Below are positions 33,601 through 47,308 of a DNA stretch of 64,000 nucleotides, piece after piece. Position 1 is the first letter of the stretch. Every line of letters begins with the position of its first letter. Position numbers and translations under genes: made by a program. Origin of the DNA: Cinclus cinclus (Eukaryota; Chordata; Aves; Passeriformes; Cinclidae); the NCBI RefSeq assembly GCF_963662255.1, contig NC_085080.1, positions 1 through 64,000 of the forward strand, read 5' to 3'. Under the pieces are notes generated by a model, which saw only the letters and a program-made list of their open reading frames with translations, made no database searches and was not told where the DNA came from.

Positions 33601-34354
33601 CGCTCACGACATGCATGCGGTACAGGTAGCGCTGGCTTCTCCCCCAGGGGAAAAACCAGCCAGGGGATATCTCAAAGGAGATGAAAGCCCAGGGCTCGCC
33701 GGGCCTTGAACTCCTCCCCAGGTAGGCACCGCGGGCATGGTCCCGGCAGTCGAAGCAGCAGACCTGAAGCCTCGGGCTGTTTTCTCTCCCAGATCACAGC
33801 ATCTTGAGGCTGCAGCGGCTGCAGCTGCTCCTGCTGGTGTGGAGCCCCCGGGCTCCAAGAGCAGCTGCTCAGTTCACCTCCAGGCACACCAAGGCTCGCC
33901 ACTGCAGCCTCTCCGAGCCAAGGAAAGGGGAAAAAATCCTTTGTTTGTCTGGGCCAAAAAAAGCTTTTGCCAAAAGCCAAACAGAAAACATTGGAGCACA
34001 TAGAGAGCCGCGGAAAACCCAAGCAGCAAGATTCTAATACACCCACAGAGCGAAAAAGGAGCCTCTCCCCACCCCAGCCCCCCACACATCCTATCCAGGG
34101 CTCACAGGGTTTAGATACAATAACCACTCTTTCGGCACAAAGCAGAGGACCTGGAATGTACTATCACAGTAATTCACTCCAAGAGAATCGTGTATACAAT
34201 AATCACATGTGTCTATCTGCCTATAAAAGCAAGTACTGAACTCTGGATACAGCAAAGTGCAGGTAGGACAGGAGTGGAGAGGCTGAATAGATACCAGGGG
34301 AGATGTGGAATGGATTGACAGAGCAAACCCTGAAGATTATGAAGTGACACTCTA
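33601..34354. other. no gene seen next to the right arm
   Basis: Frames on both strands overlap each other and look like GC-biased artefacts. No class II exon 1, promoter module or known repeat was recognised between here and the arm start at 34355. Confidence 0.4.
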
Positions 34355-34419
34355 GGCTTGCTGTGGGTTGGTGGGGGCTGCTGAGGGGACACCCCCTGAC
34401 CTGTGTTTTGCACATACAG

Positions 34420-36259
34420 GGGTGTTCCAGGAGATGGTTAAGTCCGAGTGTCACTTCATTAACGGCACCAACCGGCTGAGGTTCGTGAAGAGGTTCATCT
34501 ACAACCGGGAGCAGTACGTGCACTTCGACAGCGATGTGGGGCGCTTTGTGGGGGACACACTATATGGGGAGAAGGTTGCCAGGTACTGGAACAGGGACCC
34601 GGAATGGATGGAGTACAGGCGGGCTGCGGTGGACCGGCACTGCCGGCACAACTACGAGCTGTCCAGCCCGTTCCTCGTGGAGCGCAGAGGTGAGCGTGGG
34701 GCAGAGCGTGTCTCCTCGGGCCCTGCCCTGGGAATGACTCCTTGTGCCCATGCTCGGGGCCTCTTGCCCCCTCCCAGCGACTCCCGTGGCTCTCTCAGTC
34801 CATCCCAGGACCCCCCCGCCTGTCCATCTCGGCAGTGCGTGCAGCTGCCTCCCGTCAGCCAATCAGAGAGCGGTTCTCAGATGACTCACCAGTTGCCAGG
34901 CAGATCCGCAGGACCGAGTGCCCCCCGCTGGACTCGGCCTCCCAGTGCCGCGTACTTCATTCCCAGTCCCTCTCAGTTCATTCCCATTCAATTCTCAGTC
35001 CACTCTCAGACCTCCATCCTCTCTTCCAGTGCTCTCACAGTGGTCTCCAACCCAGTCCCATCTCTTTCAGTGCCCTCCCAGTCTCCCCCCAATCCCTCTC
35101 AATGTTACCAGAGCCCTCCCTCCGTGTGTCCCATTTTACCCGCACCTCATCCCAGTGTGTCCCCACTCTCTCCCAGTGTCTCCCAGCGTGTCCATCTCGC
35201 TGGTGCCCTCGCGCTCCCAGTCCGGCCCCGGCCGCCTGCTCTGTTCTGTGATGGATTTCTACCCTGCTGAGATCCAGGTCAGGTGGTTCCAGGGCCAGCA
35301 GGAGCTCTCGGGGCACGTGGTGGCCACTGACGTGGTCCCCAATGGGGACTGGACCTACCAGCTCCTGGTGCTGCTGGAAACTGCCCCGCGGCGCAGAGTC
35401 ACCTACACCTGCCAGGTGGAGCACGTCAGCCTGGAGCACCCCTTGAGCCGGCAATGGGGTATACGGCCCAGCCCCCACAGCACCGGGGGATGGGGGGTGG
35501 GACGGGGGGGGGGGGGACTGGGGGAGGAGTTGGTAGTAGCTGGGATTGATTGGGCGGGGGAGTATGAAGGAGCCAGGAGGTAACTGGGAGAAGGGTTTGC
35601 ATGACCTGGGAGGGCAGAGAAGAGGTATGGAGGATACTGGGAATGCAGTTGGGGGTTTCCTGGTGGCTACTGAGGGGGAACGGAGAATGATGGGTGTAAC
35701 TGGAAGGAAGTCTGATGGAGCCGGAGGGGTTGGAAGCAGGCTGGGGATGTAAAAGCAGGGGTGGAAGGGAAATTGAGTGTGCTTCCATCTACTGGCAGTG
35801 GTGTTGGTGAGTCCTGGTGGCACTGGGAAGGGACTGGGAGAAGGTTTGGGGGATCACTGGGGGATGGGTGTCACCCGGGAGGGAGTTTGGGTCTTAGAGG
35901 GGCGAGGAAGGGACTTGGGTGGTACTAGCGAGGCTGGACTGGGATAGGAAACGTCTTGGGTGGGCTGGAGGGGTTCAAGGGTGCTTGGAGGGTCTTGGGG
36001 TGTCTGTGAGTTCTGGGGGGTCCTGACCCCTGCGGACCTCCAGAGATGCTGCCAGACACCGCCCGCAGCAAGGTGATGCTGGGAATCGGGAGCTCCGTGT
36101 TTGGCTTCATCTTCTTGGTGCTGGGGCTTGGCTTCTACCTGCACAAGAAGGTGAGGAGGGGTCCTGGCGGTCGTGTTCCCCATCCCTCAAAGCATGTGTG
36201 CTCCCCCTGGGGCCCCCAGCCGGGTGTCACCCCCTCTTCTCTGCCCACAGAGCTCCTGA
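34420..36259 (+). pseudogene. MHC class II beta chain, exons 2-5 only (right arm)
   Basis: Exons 34420-34689, 35177-35458, 36044-36150 and 36251-36259 encode the same beta-1, beta-2, membrane and tail sequence as the left gene, with all splice sites intact. The match ends at 34355 inside intron 1, and I find no signal-peptide exon or class II promoter in the 800 bp before it. As drawn it cannot make a secreted-pathway protein. It would be complete if the spacer were inverted. A CATAAA signal follows near 36414. Confidence 0.9.
34856..34900 (-). promoter_or_regulatory. intact X-Y box module in class II B intron 2 (right arm)
   Basis: Mirror copy of 30395-30439 (CAGCCAATCAG to CCAGTTGCCAGG). 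Confidence 0.6.
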
Positions 36260-36610
36260 GCCAGCAGCGGCTGCAGCCCCTCCCCGTGGCCTCAGGCCCG
36301 GCCAGGACCCCCTGTTCCATCCCTGCACTGATTTTGGGGGGGTCGTGTGTTTCCCCCCCCCCCCCCCCGCCCCACTGTCATTCTGTCCCAGCCCAGCTGC
36401 TCTCTGTGTTCTCCATAAAGCTTCCCAGTTCACCCCAGTCCCATTTACTGGAGGGCAGTGGGGAGAGATCTGGGGGGACCCCACGGGGATACTGTGATGG
36501 GAAGGGGCAGTAGCAGCCCCGGGATGGATCGGGAATGGGGACCTGCGAGTGTTCCCCCGTGTCACCCCACTCTGGGTGCTGGGAGTCCCGTCCCCGTCCC
36601 CCCCCCCCCA

Positions 36611-37150
36611 CCAGCTGTGGGCGAGGAGCTCTTGGGTGATAGAGGGAGCGGTGCGGGGAAGATGAGAAAGGTGTTTGAGAGGTGCATAACTGGAGGGGGG
36701 ACAATGGTAAAGGGGTTTCTCTGGGAGTCCCTTCGTGTCCCCATCACTCGAACTCTTGATCTGTTCCCTGGGGCTCTGAGGAATGGGGGGTTAGGCAGAA
36801 CCTTGCTAGGAGGTCCCCAACCCCCCCCCCCCCCCATCCCTCCTTGAGGGGCTCATAGTAGGGGTGCCCCACCCAGCAGCCACTGCTGTGGTGGCCCTGG
36901 GGCAGAGGGGGATGGCAACGGGGGATCCAGTGTGGTCCCTTGAGCCTCCAACCTGCTCTGGGGTGATGGCGGCTCTTAGGGGGCAAGGGGGGGCACCCCA
37001 TCACCTGTCTCCCTTACCACACAGGTGTGTTCCATTTTTGGGGAAAAGCCCACTGTCACTTCCTAGATGGCAACAACTGGGTGAAGTTTGTGGACAGGAA
37101 CGTCCACAACTGGGAGCAATTTAAGCACAGGGGATACCCCAGAATTTTGA
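36611..37150 (+). pseudogene. class II B relic: exon-1 end and partial exon 2 (right arm)
   Basis: Mirror copy of 28142-28681, with exon 2 starting at 37025. Confidence 0.75.
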
Positions 37151-37626
37151 GGAGGGATTGAGATGTTTTGCGGTGAAATCAAGCCATTTTCAACAACAAC
37201 TGACTCAGCTCTGGAAACTCCCCCGGGAAAGGCATGGGACACTCGCATAGAAGGCTGGATGTTGTATTGCACTATTTCACAGCTGGTTTTCATCCCTTCG
37301 CATGGGCCATACCTGGCTCAACTGCACTGCTGAGAGAGGCAGGGCCACATCTTAGAAGGGGCCATAAACCATCAGAACCCCCCCAGGGTGCCCCAGGACC
37401 CACAGTGTGACATCAGACAGTGTAAAACTCCTGGCGGGGGAGGTACCTGGGCGTTCACCCAAACCTGAACCTGTATTGACCCTCAGAACTTGGTGTTTCC
37501 TGGCCTTCCCCAGCCCCCAAGAGATCCAGCCTGGGACCACCACTTAGACCAAGGACAGGGACACTGTAGCAATCAAAACCAAAACTTGTGTTGCTGGATC
37601 CAAGGCTAGTGACTGTGTATCTTTCT

Positions 37627-37802
37627 ACTCTTTTCCTTTCTTTTCCTTTCTTTTCCTTTCTTTTCCTTTCTTTTCCTTTCTTTTCCTTTCTTTTCCTTTC
37701 TTTTCCTTTCTTTTCCTTTCTTTTCCTTTCTTTTCCTTTCTTTTCCTTTCTTTTCCTTTCTTTTCCTTTCTTTTCCTTTCTTTTCCTTTCTTTCTTTTCC
37801 CT
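37627..37802. repeat. (CTTTTCCTTT)n microsatellite, long allele (right arm)
   Basis: About 176 bp of the same unit as 27540-27665, in reverse. Confidence 0.95.
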
Positions 37803-38197
37803 TACACAATTTCTCTAGTGTTACTTTAATGCTTTTAATATTACTGGAGATGGTAACCAAAAGGGCTCCAAACCCCCTTTCCACAGCAACCAAATGGTTC
37901 TAAAATAAACTCAACAGAGATATACTTATAAACACAGATCAATCACTGTTGTTTCACTCTAAACTCCCCCGTCCCAGGGGATCCATAGAGCAGAACCTGG
38001 GTTACCCTCACCTTCAGGGACGGGGCGGAACATGGGAGCAGCTTCTGGAAGCTGCTCACAGAAGACACACCTGGAGCACCCCCCTTCCCAAAACCTGATC
38101 ACACAAACCCAATACACTGCCCAACATTCATCACCGGCAACAGGGGTCACCAGGTCTCTGCCCTACGGGGCTCACTGGGGATCATCCAATGCTCGTC

Positions 38198-38948
38198 CTC
38201 TAATGGGTGATGGAGTTGGAGCAGCAGATGAAGCTCTTCCCATGCTCGGGGCACTAACAGGAGTTCCCTTCCCAGTGAATCCATTTGTGTAAGGTCAAGG
38301 CAGAGCTCTGGGTGAAGCTTTGCCCACAGTCAGGACACTCCTAGGGCCGTTCCCGGCATTGATATTCTGGTGGCAAATCAGGTGGGAGCTCTGGCTGAAG
38401 TTCTTGCTGCATTCCCCACACTGTTCGGGCCATTTCCTGGAGTAAAATGCAGGTGCTGATGGCTCATGAGGTTAGAGTGGTCACTGAAGCTCTTCACACA
38501 TTCCCTACATCTGTAGGACCTGCTCTCCCATGTGAATTATCTGATGGTGGATCAGACAGGAGCTCTGACAGCTCTTCCCACATTCCAAGCACTTCTAGGG
38601 CTGCTCCCCTGTGTGGATCTTCTGGTGCAGGATCAGGTAGCAGCCACATCTGAAGCCCTTCCCACATTCTCAGCACTGTAGCATATCTCCCCAATGTGAA
38701 AGCACTCAAAGACCACCAGGTCAGAGCTCTGGATGAAGCTTTGGGGAGCTGCAATTGGAGCCTTCCCTCATGGGATATCTCTGAGGCTTTTCCTCCACAT
38801 TGGATTCCTGTGCTGTGGAATCAACTCTTTCATAAGGTTTTGACGCAGGGATTTGTCCTCCCTGGTCTCTGTGAAAGGAAAAGGAAAATTGCCTCTGTTC
38901 CAGAGTGAAGGGGAAGGAGATCTCCCCAGTCTATCCCTGGCAGGATGT
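38198..38948 (-). pseudogene. ZNF-C, decayed zinc-finger gene (right arm)
   Basis: Mirror copy of 26395-27145. One A/T difference lies just outside it (AGGGATGGGG against AGGGTTGGGG, right 38979 region). Confidence 0.8.
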
Positions 38949-39799
38949 GCTGCTAGGATAGAGCCGGAAGGAAAGGAGGGATGGGGGAAGGTAGTTTTAA
39001 GGGCTTAATTTGTTTATTATCCTACTTTGATTTTGTTAGTTCATTCCATATCTCTAAGCTGAGCCTGTTTTGCCTGTGACGGTGTTTGGTGAGGGATGTC
39101 TCTCCTGGTCCTTATCTCAAGGCATGAACCTTTTGTTACATATTTTCTCTCCCCTGTCCAGCTGTGGAGGGGAGTGAGGAAGTGGCTTTTGTGGGTGTGT
39201 GGCATCCGGCCAGCATCAACCCATAACATTTGGGTTCCACCCAAAGCCTGGTCAGGGCTCAAGAAGGAACCAAGGGAGTTGGCTTTGATGATGTACTTCA
39301 GACAAGGCCAGATACCTGATTTCATTGCCTTGGCCATCCCCTAAACACGGAAGGATAAATACATTCTTATCACATCATATATTTCACTAATGATCATTGA
39401 TATTTCACTAATTAGCAGATTCAAGCATCATATAATGTTTGGTTGGAAGGTTCATCTAGAGATCAACTTTGGTGCAGTGCCTGTCATTCAGGCCTCAGTA
39501 TTCAATTTCTGATGTCAGTCCACATCCTGATAGACGTTCATTCCCCCTGTGTTCATCCAGGTGCCTCCAGGGAACCAGGAGCAGGCGAAGACCACCAGAC
39601 AGGTGTCTTCCCTGTGTGGATCATGTGGAACATAGGTCACCAGGTATTCACCCAACATGGATCACCAGGAATGTGGATCACCATGTTTTTGCATGATCTG
39701 GGCCACTGTAGATAATGCAACATGGGTCCTTTAGTGGGTGGTGAAGCTGGAGCAGGAGACAAAACTCTTCCTGAAGTCAAGGCACTTGTAGGACTTCCC

Positions 39800-40870
<1,071 letters not shown>

Positions 40871-41581
40871 TCAGCCAAGCCTTAGGAATGACAAATCCTG
40901 GTTTTGAGGAAAAACAGCGTGTGAGCGTGCTGGGTTGGACATTCCTCCTGCCCAAGTCCATTTCTAGAAGTCACCAGGCATCCTGTGTCCATAAAAACCT
41001 CCAAAACACCACGATGCAGAAAAAAACCCCCTCCAAAACATTAAGATTTAGCAAAGGAGCTTCCAAGATCCCCCCTCCCCCCCGGTCTCTCAGTTTTGGG
41101 GTTCTGGAGGTCTTCTGTGTCCTGGGTTACTTCTGTCTCTGTCAACTAAGCGTTGCTGGAAGTTTTAGAGGTCCCAGGGGACCCCTCTCTGCTGAATCTC
41201 TGTTTCGGCTGCTGGGGGTCCCAGGGTTCCCCGTCTTCAGGCTCGCCCCACTCCTGGATCCCGGGAATGTCCCCCCGCCCAGTTCCCCTTTTCAGGGTCG
41301 AGGGGATCCTGCCCTTCCCGTTAACTCTGTGCTTCCTCCTTTCCAGTCTGCCCGGGGTATTCCAAACCGGTATCGTCCCTCTCCGATCTCCCACTCCAGG
41401 GGTAGCCAGAACCGGTGTCCCCTACCCCCGCCGGGCGATCTCCACGTGGAATCCGGGAGCCCGCATCCTCCGCGCCATAGCCTGGGCTCTGCCGACAGGC
41501 ACGGCCGGGATCCCCCCGAAAAATAAAATATCTCCCGGGGACGCCCAAGATATTTGGGGCAAGTTCCCCCTCCCCGGTCAC

Positions 41582-41888
41582 CTGTGGGATGCGGCGGGGC
41601 AGAAGCTCCACGGGCCGGGAGGGCTGCGGACACAGGGCGCGGTGGACCCGCGAATTTCCTCTTTCTTCTTCTTTTTCTTCTTCTCCCCTGTAGAAGATCA
41701 GACAGCTACAGAAGCTGCGCTGGGTAGCGCCGCTGACCTCCCGGCCCTGGTACAGTGGAAGCCGTGGGAGAGATGAACTCAAGGCAAGAAGAAAAATGAA
41801 GGCTCCTCTTCCTCGTCCTCTTCCCGCTTCTCCTCCTTTTCCGGCTCCTGCTCCTCCTCTTCCTCCATCCTTCCTCTGCCGTCAGTTG
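41582..41888 (-). other. 5' exon(s) of ZNF-B (right arm)
   Basis: Mirror copy of 23455-23761. Confidence 0.5.
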
Positions 41889-41892
41889 CCCT

Positions 41893-42483
41893 CACTTCCG
41901 CTCCATCAGTTCGGCTGCGGGCGAGCGGCTGTGGCGTGAGACGGGACCGGGCACGATGTGAACGGGGGAAGAAGGGAGAAGACGGGGGGGGAGCCCCAAA
42001 CGGAGCGGTGGAGGAGGCGGGTCAGCCCCAAACCGAGATGGGGGGAGCTAGGATTTGGGGGGACGGTGGGAAAGGAGTGAGAGAGGGAAGATGAAGGGAG
42101 GTGGCACAGCGGGAAAGTGGTTCCCAAGAGAGGGTGCCTTCGTATGTCCCTTACCCCCTGGAGGGGTTCCCTGAGGCTCACTGGGGGCTCATGGGGGGTC
42201 CACCCCACCCAGCAGCCGGTGCTGCCGTGGCCGTGGAGCAGAGGGGAGTGGGAAAGGGGGGTCTGGCATGGCCGCCTGAGCTTCCAAGTGGCTGTGGGGT
42301 GATGGAAGTTGCTGTAGCGGGGGGCTGGCAGGGGGCACGCCATGACCTGTGTCCCTGCCCGCGGAGGGGTGTTCCAGCACACGGGAAAGGCCAAGTGTCA
42401 CTTCCAGAACGGCATTGCGGGGTGAAGTTGGTGGACAGGAACAGCTCAGACACTCGGCTGGGAAGCCGCTCTGCATCATCCTA
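41893..42483 (+). pseudogene. class II B relic: exon-1 end and broken exon 2 (right arm)
   Basis: Mirror copy of 22860-23450; exon 2 begins at 42367. Both the frame break and the overlap with the ZNF-B 5' exon are the same. Confidence 0.7.
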
Positions 42484-42822
42484 CGGTGATCCTCGTCTGC
42501 CTCTCACCCAGCTCCGGGCTCTGGCAATTCTCCTCTTCCGTCTGCATTCATCAGCCACCGGCACACCGGCAACAGCCTTACAGGTGTGGGGAATGTGGGA
42601 AGAGGGTTCAGAGCATCTCGGATCTCATGAAACGTCAGTGGACACACTCGGGAAAGTATCTCCCCAGCCTCCACTCCTGTCAGGTCACAGCATGATCTGA
42701 GAAATACTTGTTTAGGCCTCGGCCTTGACAAGCAGCTCCGGGGCTCAACTCCTCTTGAGTTTATCACAAACATTGTCTTTTCCAGGAACTGGGTCTGTCC
42801 AACCACCTCCAACACCCTTGGA

Positions 42823-42971
42823 AACTTTGTTTGTTTGTTTTTTGGTGTTGTTTTTGTTTTGTTTTGGTGGGTTGGTTTGGTTTTTTTGGTTTGGTTTGGT
42901 TTGGTTAGGTGGGTTTTTTTTGTGGGTTTGTTTGTTTGTTTGTTTGTTTGTTTGTTTGTTTTTTGTATTTT
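42823..42971. repeat. (GTTT)n-type microsatellite (right arm)
   Basis: Mirror of 22372-22520. Confidence 0.9.
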
Positions 42972-42997
42972 TTTCCTGAATAACATCCCAGATGGGA

Positions 42998-43653
42998 TTA
43001 TATTTCTGTGCTCAACCTTTCCCAGAAAGTCACCAACCTGAGCTGGGGCCAGGGTGGAAGCTGCCTGTGACTAAAGCCCATCCCTTGGGCCCTATAAACA
43101 GCAGCCCTGAGTGAGACCCTTGGAACTCTTCTGGGCCACAGCAGCTGCAACAGCGACGTCCCTGTGCTGGGGCCTCTGCAAGTCCCCTGTGCTGGGAACT
43201 CTCCCATTTGCTGCACTCGAGGCATCCCTGAATGATGATATGTCCTGGGCTGAGCCCCGCCACTCCTCAAGGCTCTACCCTGCGCCTGGTGAGAAGATGC
43301 AAAAGCATCGGAAGGGAGAATTCCACTGGATTCCAGGGGAATTTCCCACGGGACCTCGTACAGACTCCTGTCCATATGTGTGTGACGGTGAATATGCCAT
43401 AGCAAATGTCTGCGAATGCTGCTCTCCTGGAGTCAGAAGTACTTTAGATTTGTAAGTCAGTCAGGCATGTGGCTATGTTCCTGTTGTGGTGTAATAAGTT
43501 TTATGTGAAGTTACTGATTAAGTCTCAGTTAAGTGCTGTTAAGTGAAGTGCTATGGGCCTTTAAGCATAAACTGTTGATCAAATCCGGGCTCAGTTCTGC
43601 ACAGGGGTCTACTCTGACTCTTGTGACTCAATAAGTCGGGTCTTCCGTATTCC
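42998..43653 (+). mobile_element. probable LTR (right arm)
   Basis: Mirror copy of 21690-22345 with TATAAACAG at about 43093. Confidence 0.45.
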
Positions 43654-43942
43654 TTTTTCTCCTTACCCTTTTCTGTTTTTTTCCCCTCACCCCTCCCTCC
43701 CCCAGAGCCTCCTCAGCTACCACATAATTAGTTTTGGGTTTATTTCAGTTTGGATGGATTTTGGATTTTTGTTTGCTTTTCCTTAGTGTGCTTTAGCCAA
43801 CCAGTAATCTCCTCCTCTGTCCCTCCTTCTCCTCCTTATCCATCCCTTCTCCTCTTCCCCACAGGACCAGCACCCACTCCGGACTCCTGTGTCTCCCGAA
43901 CCTATTGCACCCCACAGGAGGAGCACGGATGGAGCTGGGGCA

Positions 43943-44203
43943 GGTCGGGCTGGGTCAGGGCTGGGCTCTTGGCTGCTCCTGCCCACACTCGGTCCCCACT
44001 GCAGCTGCCACTGCCAGGAGAGCATGGCGGGGGGGGAGGGGAGGGGGGGCAGGCTGGGTGCCCTCCATCTTCCCCCTCCCCAAAATTCCCCTTCTGGGGG
44101 GCACTGGAGGTGAGAGGGGGTGCAGGTGGGGTCCACATGGGGAATGTTGAGTGCTGCGGGTCTGCCTGGACACTGATGAGTCATCAGCCAAACCCCTGCA
44201 GAA
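43943..44203 (-). pseudogene. class II B promoter and exon-1 relic (right arm)
   Basis: Mirror copy of 21140-21400; the X-box-like part is at 44165-44187. Confidence 0.55.
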
Positions 44204-44277
44204 CTGGGTTATACCTCGCAACCTCTTCAGGAACGGGGTCCCCCGTGACCTCATCCTCCCCAGCCTTCAGCTGTCTC

Positions 44278-44458
44278 ATTTCAGACCCCATCCCACCTCT
44301 CCTGATCCCCATCCCACCCCTCCCAAATCACATCCCACCTCTCCCAAACCCCATCTCAGCTCTCCCAATCCCTATCCCATCTTTCCCAGTCCATATCCCA
44401 CCCTTCCTGATTCACATCCCACCCCTCCCTATCCCCTTCCTTCCTCTCCAGGGTTTGG
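44278..44458. repeat. C-rich minisatellite (right arm)
   Basis: Mirror copy of 20885-21065, read as CCCATCCCACC-type units. Confidence 0.8.
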
Positions 44459-45032
44459 AGTGCTGTGGGATTGCATAGTTTTGAGGTGGTATTGAGTCAT
44501 TTGGAGGTGGGGTTGAGCCATTTTGGGCTGGGATGGAGACACTTTCAGTGGCGTTGTGTGGTTTTGAGGTGATGGATAGAACCCCTCATGTCTTGGGGTG
44601 GAAAGCAATGGAAGACACTCCTCCAAATTCCCTCAAAAGCCCCAAAACCTCCTGAATATCCCCCAGACTACAAATCCCCGTTGCCCCCCCCCCACACCCC
44701 ACCCCACCCCACCCCCCGCCCCCGGTCCCTGTAAAATGGTGGGGTTTCACACATCTATGATGAGGTTCTTTATTTTTAACCAATTTTGGGTATTTTTAAA
44801 GGATGGATCACAAGAAAATGAAGGCTAAAATGAAAGAATTTATGTGTCAGCATTGATTGAGTATCCAAGGGGATGGGTTGGGTGGGTGAAAGAGCCTACT
44901 TTGGAGGGCTTCCCACAAAATTTTCTCAGAAACCTTGGTCTCTACCAGTGCTGGATCACCACGTCCTTGACCAACGTGGATCACCAGGTCTCTTCCTAAC
45001 ACGGTCACCGTAGATAATACAATGCAGGTCCT

Positions 45033-46129
45033 CTAATGGGTGAAGAAGGTGGAGCAGCGGACAAAGCTCTTCCTGCAGGCAGGGCACTTGCAGGGCTTCC
45101 CTTACCAGTGGGACTGTTGGGGTTGGGTCGAGGCAGAGCTGCAGGAGAAGCTCCTCCCACACTTGGGACACTCTTGGAGCCTCCTCCTGGTGTGGATGTT
45201 CTGATGGAAGATCAGGTTAGAGAAGTCACTAAACTTCTTTCCACACTCCCTACACATGTAAGGCTGCTCCCCAGTGTGGGTGTTTTGGTGGAGCACCAGG
45301 CAGGCACTTCACCTGAAGCTCTTCCTGTGCATTCCAAGCACACGGAGGGCTGTTCCCTAGCGTGGCCCTTCTGGAGGTGGATCAGATTGGAGCGGAGGCT
45401 GAAGCTCTTTCTGCATTCCAAGCACTGGTAAGGCCATTCCCCAGTGTGGATCTTCTGGTGGCAGTTCAGGTTGGAGCTCTGGCTGAAGCTCTTCCCACAT
45501 TCCTCACACTCAAAGGGCCATTTCCCTGTGTGCACCCACTGGTGGATGAGGAGGTCGGAGCTGTTACTGAAGCTCTTCCCACATTCCAAGCACTTGTAGG
45601 GCACCTCCCCATTGTGAAGCTGCTGGTCAATCACCAGTGCAGACCTTGGCTGCCTTCCTAAAACAGGGTGTGTCTTTCCTCCTCAGAGTACCATGGGCTG
45701 GGTTTGCAGGGCCTTCTCCTGCAGGATCTCCAGGGCTTTTCCTCCCTGTTGAATTCATATGCCCTGGAGCCACTCAAAACAGCCTCTTCCACGAGGTTCT
45801 GCTGGGGGGATTTGTCCTCCCTGGTTTCCACCCACAGCTCGGTGCCTGGGGGAGGAAAGAACAAGCAGAAGGAAGAGGGAAGGAAAAGGACAAGGAGGCA
45901 GAAAAAGGAAGAAGGCGAGGAAGGAGATTTGCCTCCATGCCAAGAGAAAGAGCAAGGAGATCCCTCCAAATCCACCCCCGGCAGGACGACATCGGCAGTG
46001 GGGTTGTCCTGCAGCCAGAGGCAATGCTGGACTGGAAGGTGGAGCAGAAGAGAGAGGGAAAGGTACAGTGACTTCCTCCTCATCTGCCTGGGTATCCTGG
46101 ACTATCTCCTCCACAGCCTTCTCCTCCAT
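45033..46129 (-). pseudogene. ZNF-A, C2H2 zinc-finger pseudogene (right arm)
   Basis: Mirror copy of 19214-20310 with the same broken donor, stop and frameshifts. Confidence 0.85.
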
Positions 46130-46492
46130 CCAGCAAAGGCCTGGGAATGACAAGTTCTGTTTTGGGTGAAAAAATCAAGGTGTGAGCATGTTGGGTTGGT
46201 TGGGGGTTCCTCCTACCCAAGTCCATCTCTAGAAATCACTGGTCATCTTGTATATCTAAAAGCCTCAGAAACATGAAGACTCGGCACCAAAAACCCTCCC
46301 AGGAGTTCTCCCTTTCTGGGGTTCCAGAGGTGTCCCTTTTCTGGGCTGCTGGGGGGTCCCATGGGATCTGGGCTTCCCCCCTTCTTTGAGTGCTGTTTGG
46401 AGATGTTTGAGAGACATCCCAGGGGTCCTTTACTCCCCTTACTCTCTACTTAGGCATATCTGGGGTCCCAGGGGTCCTCCGATAGGAAAAAT

Positions 46493-46856
46493 TGGTCTTA
46501 ATGTCTTCACAGAAGACTGGGTCTGAAAGAACCAACCAGGTTCTGAAGGAAGGTGTGGGGGGGGTCTTCATGAACACCAAGCTGTATGAGTTTGTTGCAG
46601 AACCCAGACAGTTTGAACTTCTGAACTTTAAGGGAATATGCAGTAGGTGGTTGGGGAAGGCTGTACCTCAGGCAACGGGGAAACAAAGAGGGCAATACGC
46701 GGCCAAAAGTTTAGGATGAAAGGCGGCTGCATCCTCCAAAAAGTTAGGAGAGTCCCCACGGGGGTATGCCCTAGTGGACTCTCTCCCTTTGTACGAATAA
46801 GGCTCCTCTTTCTCCTTTGTGAACACCGGCTGTTCACAGGGTGATTTTTCCACACA
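46493..46856 (+). mobile_element. LTR of family W (right arm)
   Basis: Mirror copy of 18487-18850. One C/T difference lies beside it (TTTCCAGG side, near 46860). Confidence 0.6.
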
Positions 46857-47169
46857 CCCGTTTCCAGGCTCCCCCTCTCCAGGCTGCCAGGAATTCCGAC
46901 TCCTCCCTTACCCCTCTGTTCTCCCCTCTCCGCTCCAGACTGCCGGGGGTTCTGCCTCCTCCGTTCCCCAGTTTGTTCTCGGCGTTCTCCCCCTCGGCTC
47001 TCCCAAAACGCGGCGTCGCTCACACTGCCGGTACCGTGCGATCGCCGCAAGGTTCCGGAACCCCGCATTCCCCGCCCACCGCCGGGGCTCTGCCGGCAGC
47101 CGCCACCGGGACACCTCCAAAAAAACCCCATATCCAGGGGATGCCCCGAGACAGTGAGGGCGAGCTTAC

Positions 47170-47308
47170 CTGCGGAACGCTGGGGGGAAGGACACGATGC
47201 TCCCGGGAGCGGTACAGTGAGCGGTGGACTCCCGAGCTTCCTCCTGCTCCTCTTTTTCAATCCCTCCTCTTACTTCCTGCTCCTCCTCTTCCTTCTCCGT
47301 GTCCACCG
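47170..47308 (-). other. 5' exon of ZNF-A (right arm)
   Basis: Mirror copy of 18035-18173; the donor is the reverse of TTACCTG at 47167-47172. Confidence 0.45.

Larger units (their letters stand above)
30941..34354. other. palindrome spacer (3.4 kb, single-copy)
   Basis: Unique sequence between the arms. From left to right it holds class II B exon 1 and its promoter (minus), a solo LTR Z, a zinc-finger relic (ZNF-D), LTR-like sequence, and about 750 bp without a recognised gene. Because it contains the only class II B exon 1, its orientation decides which arm holds a complete gene. Confidence 0.9.
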
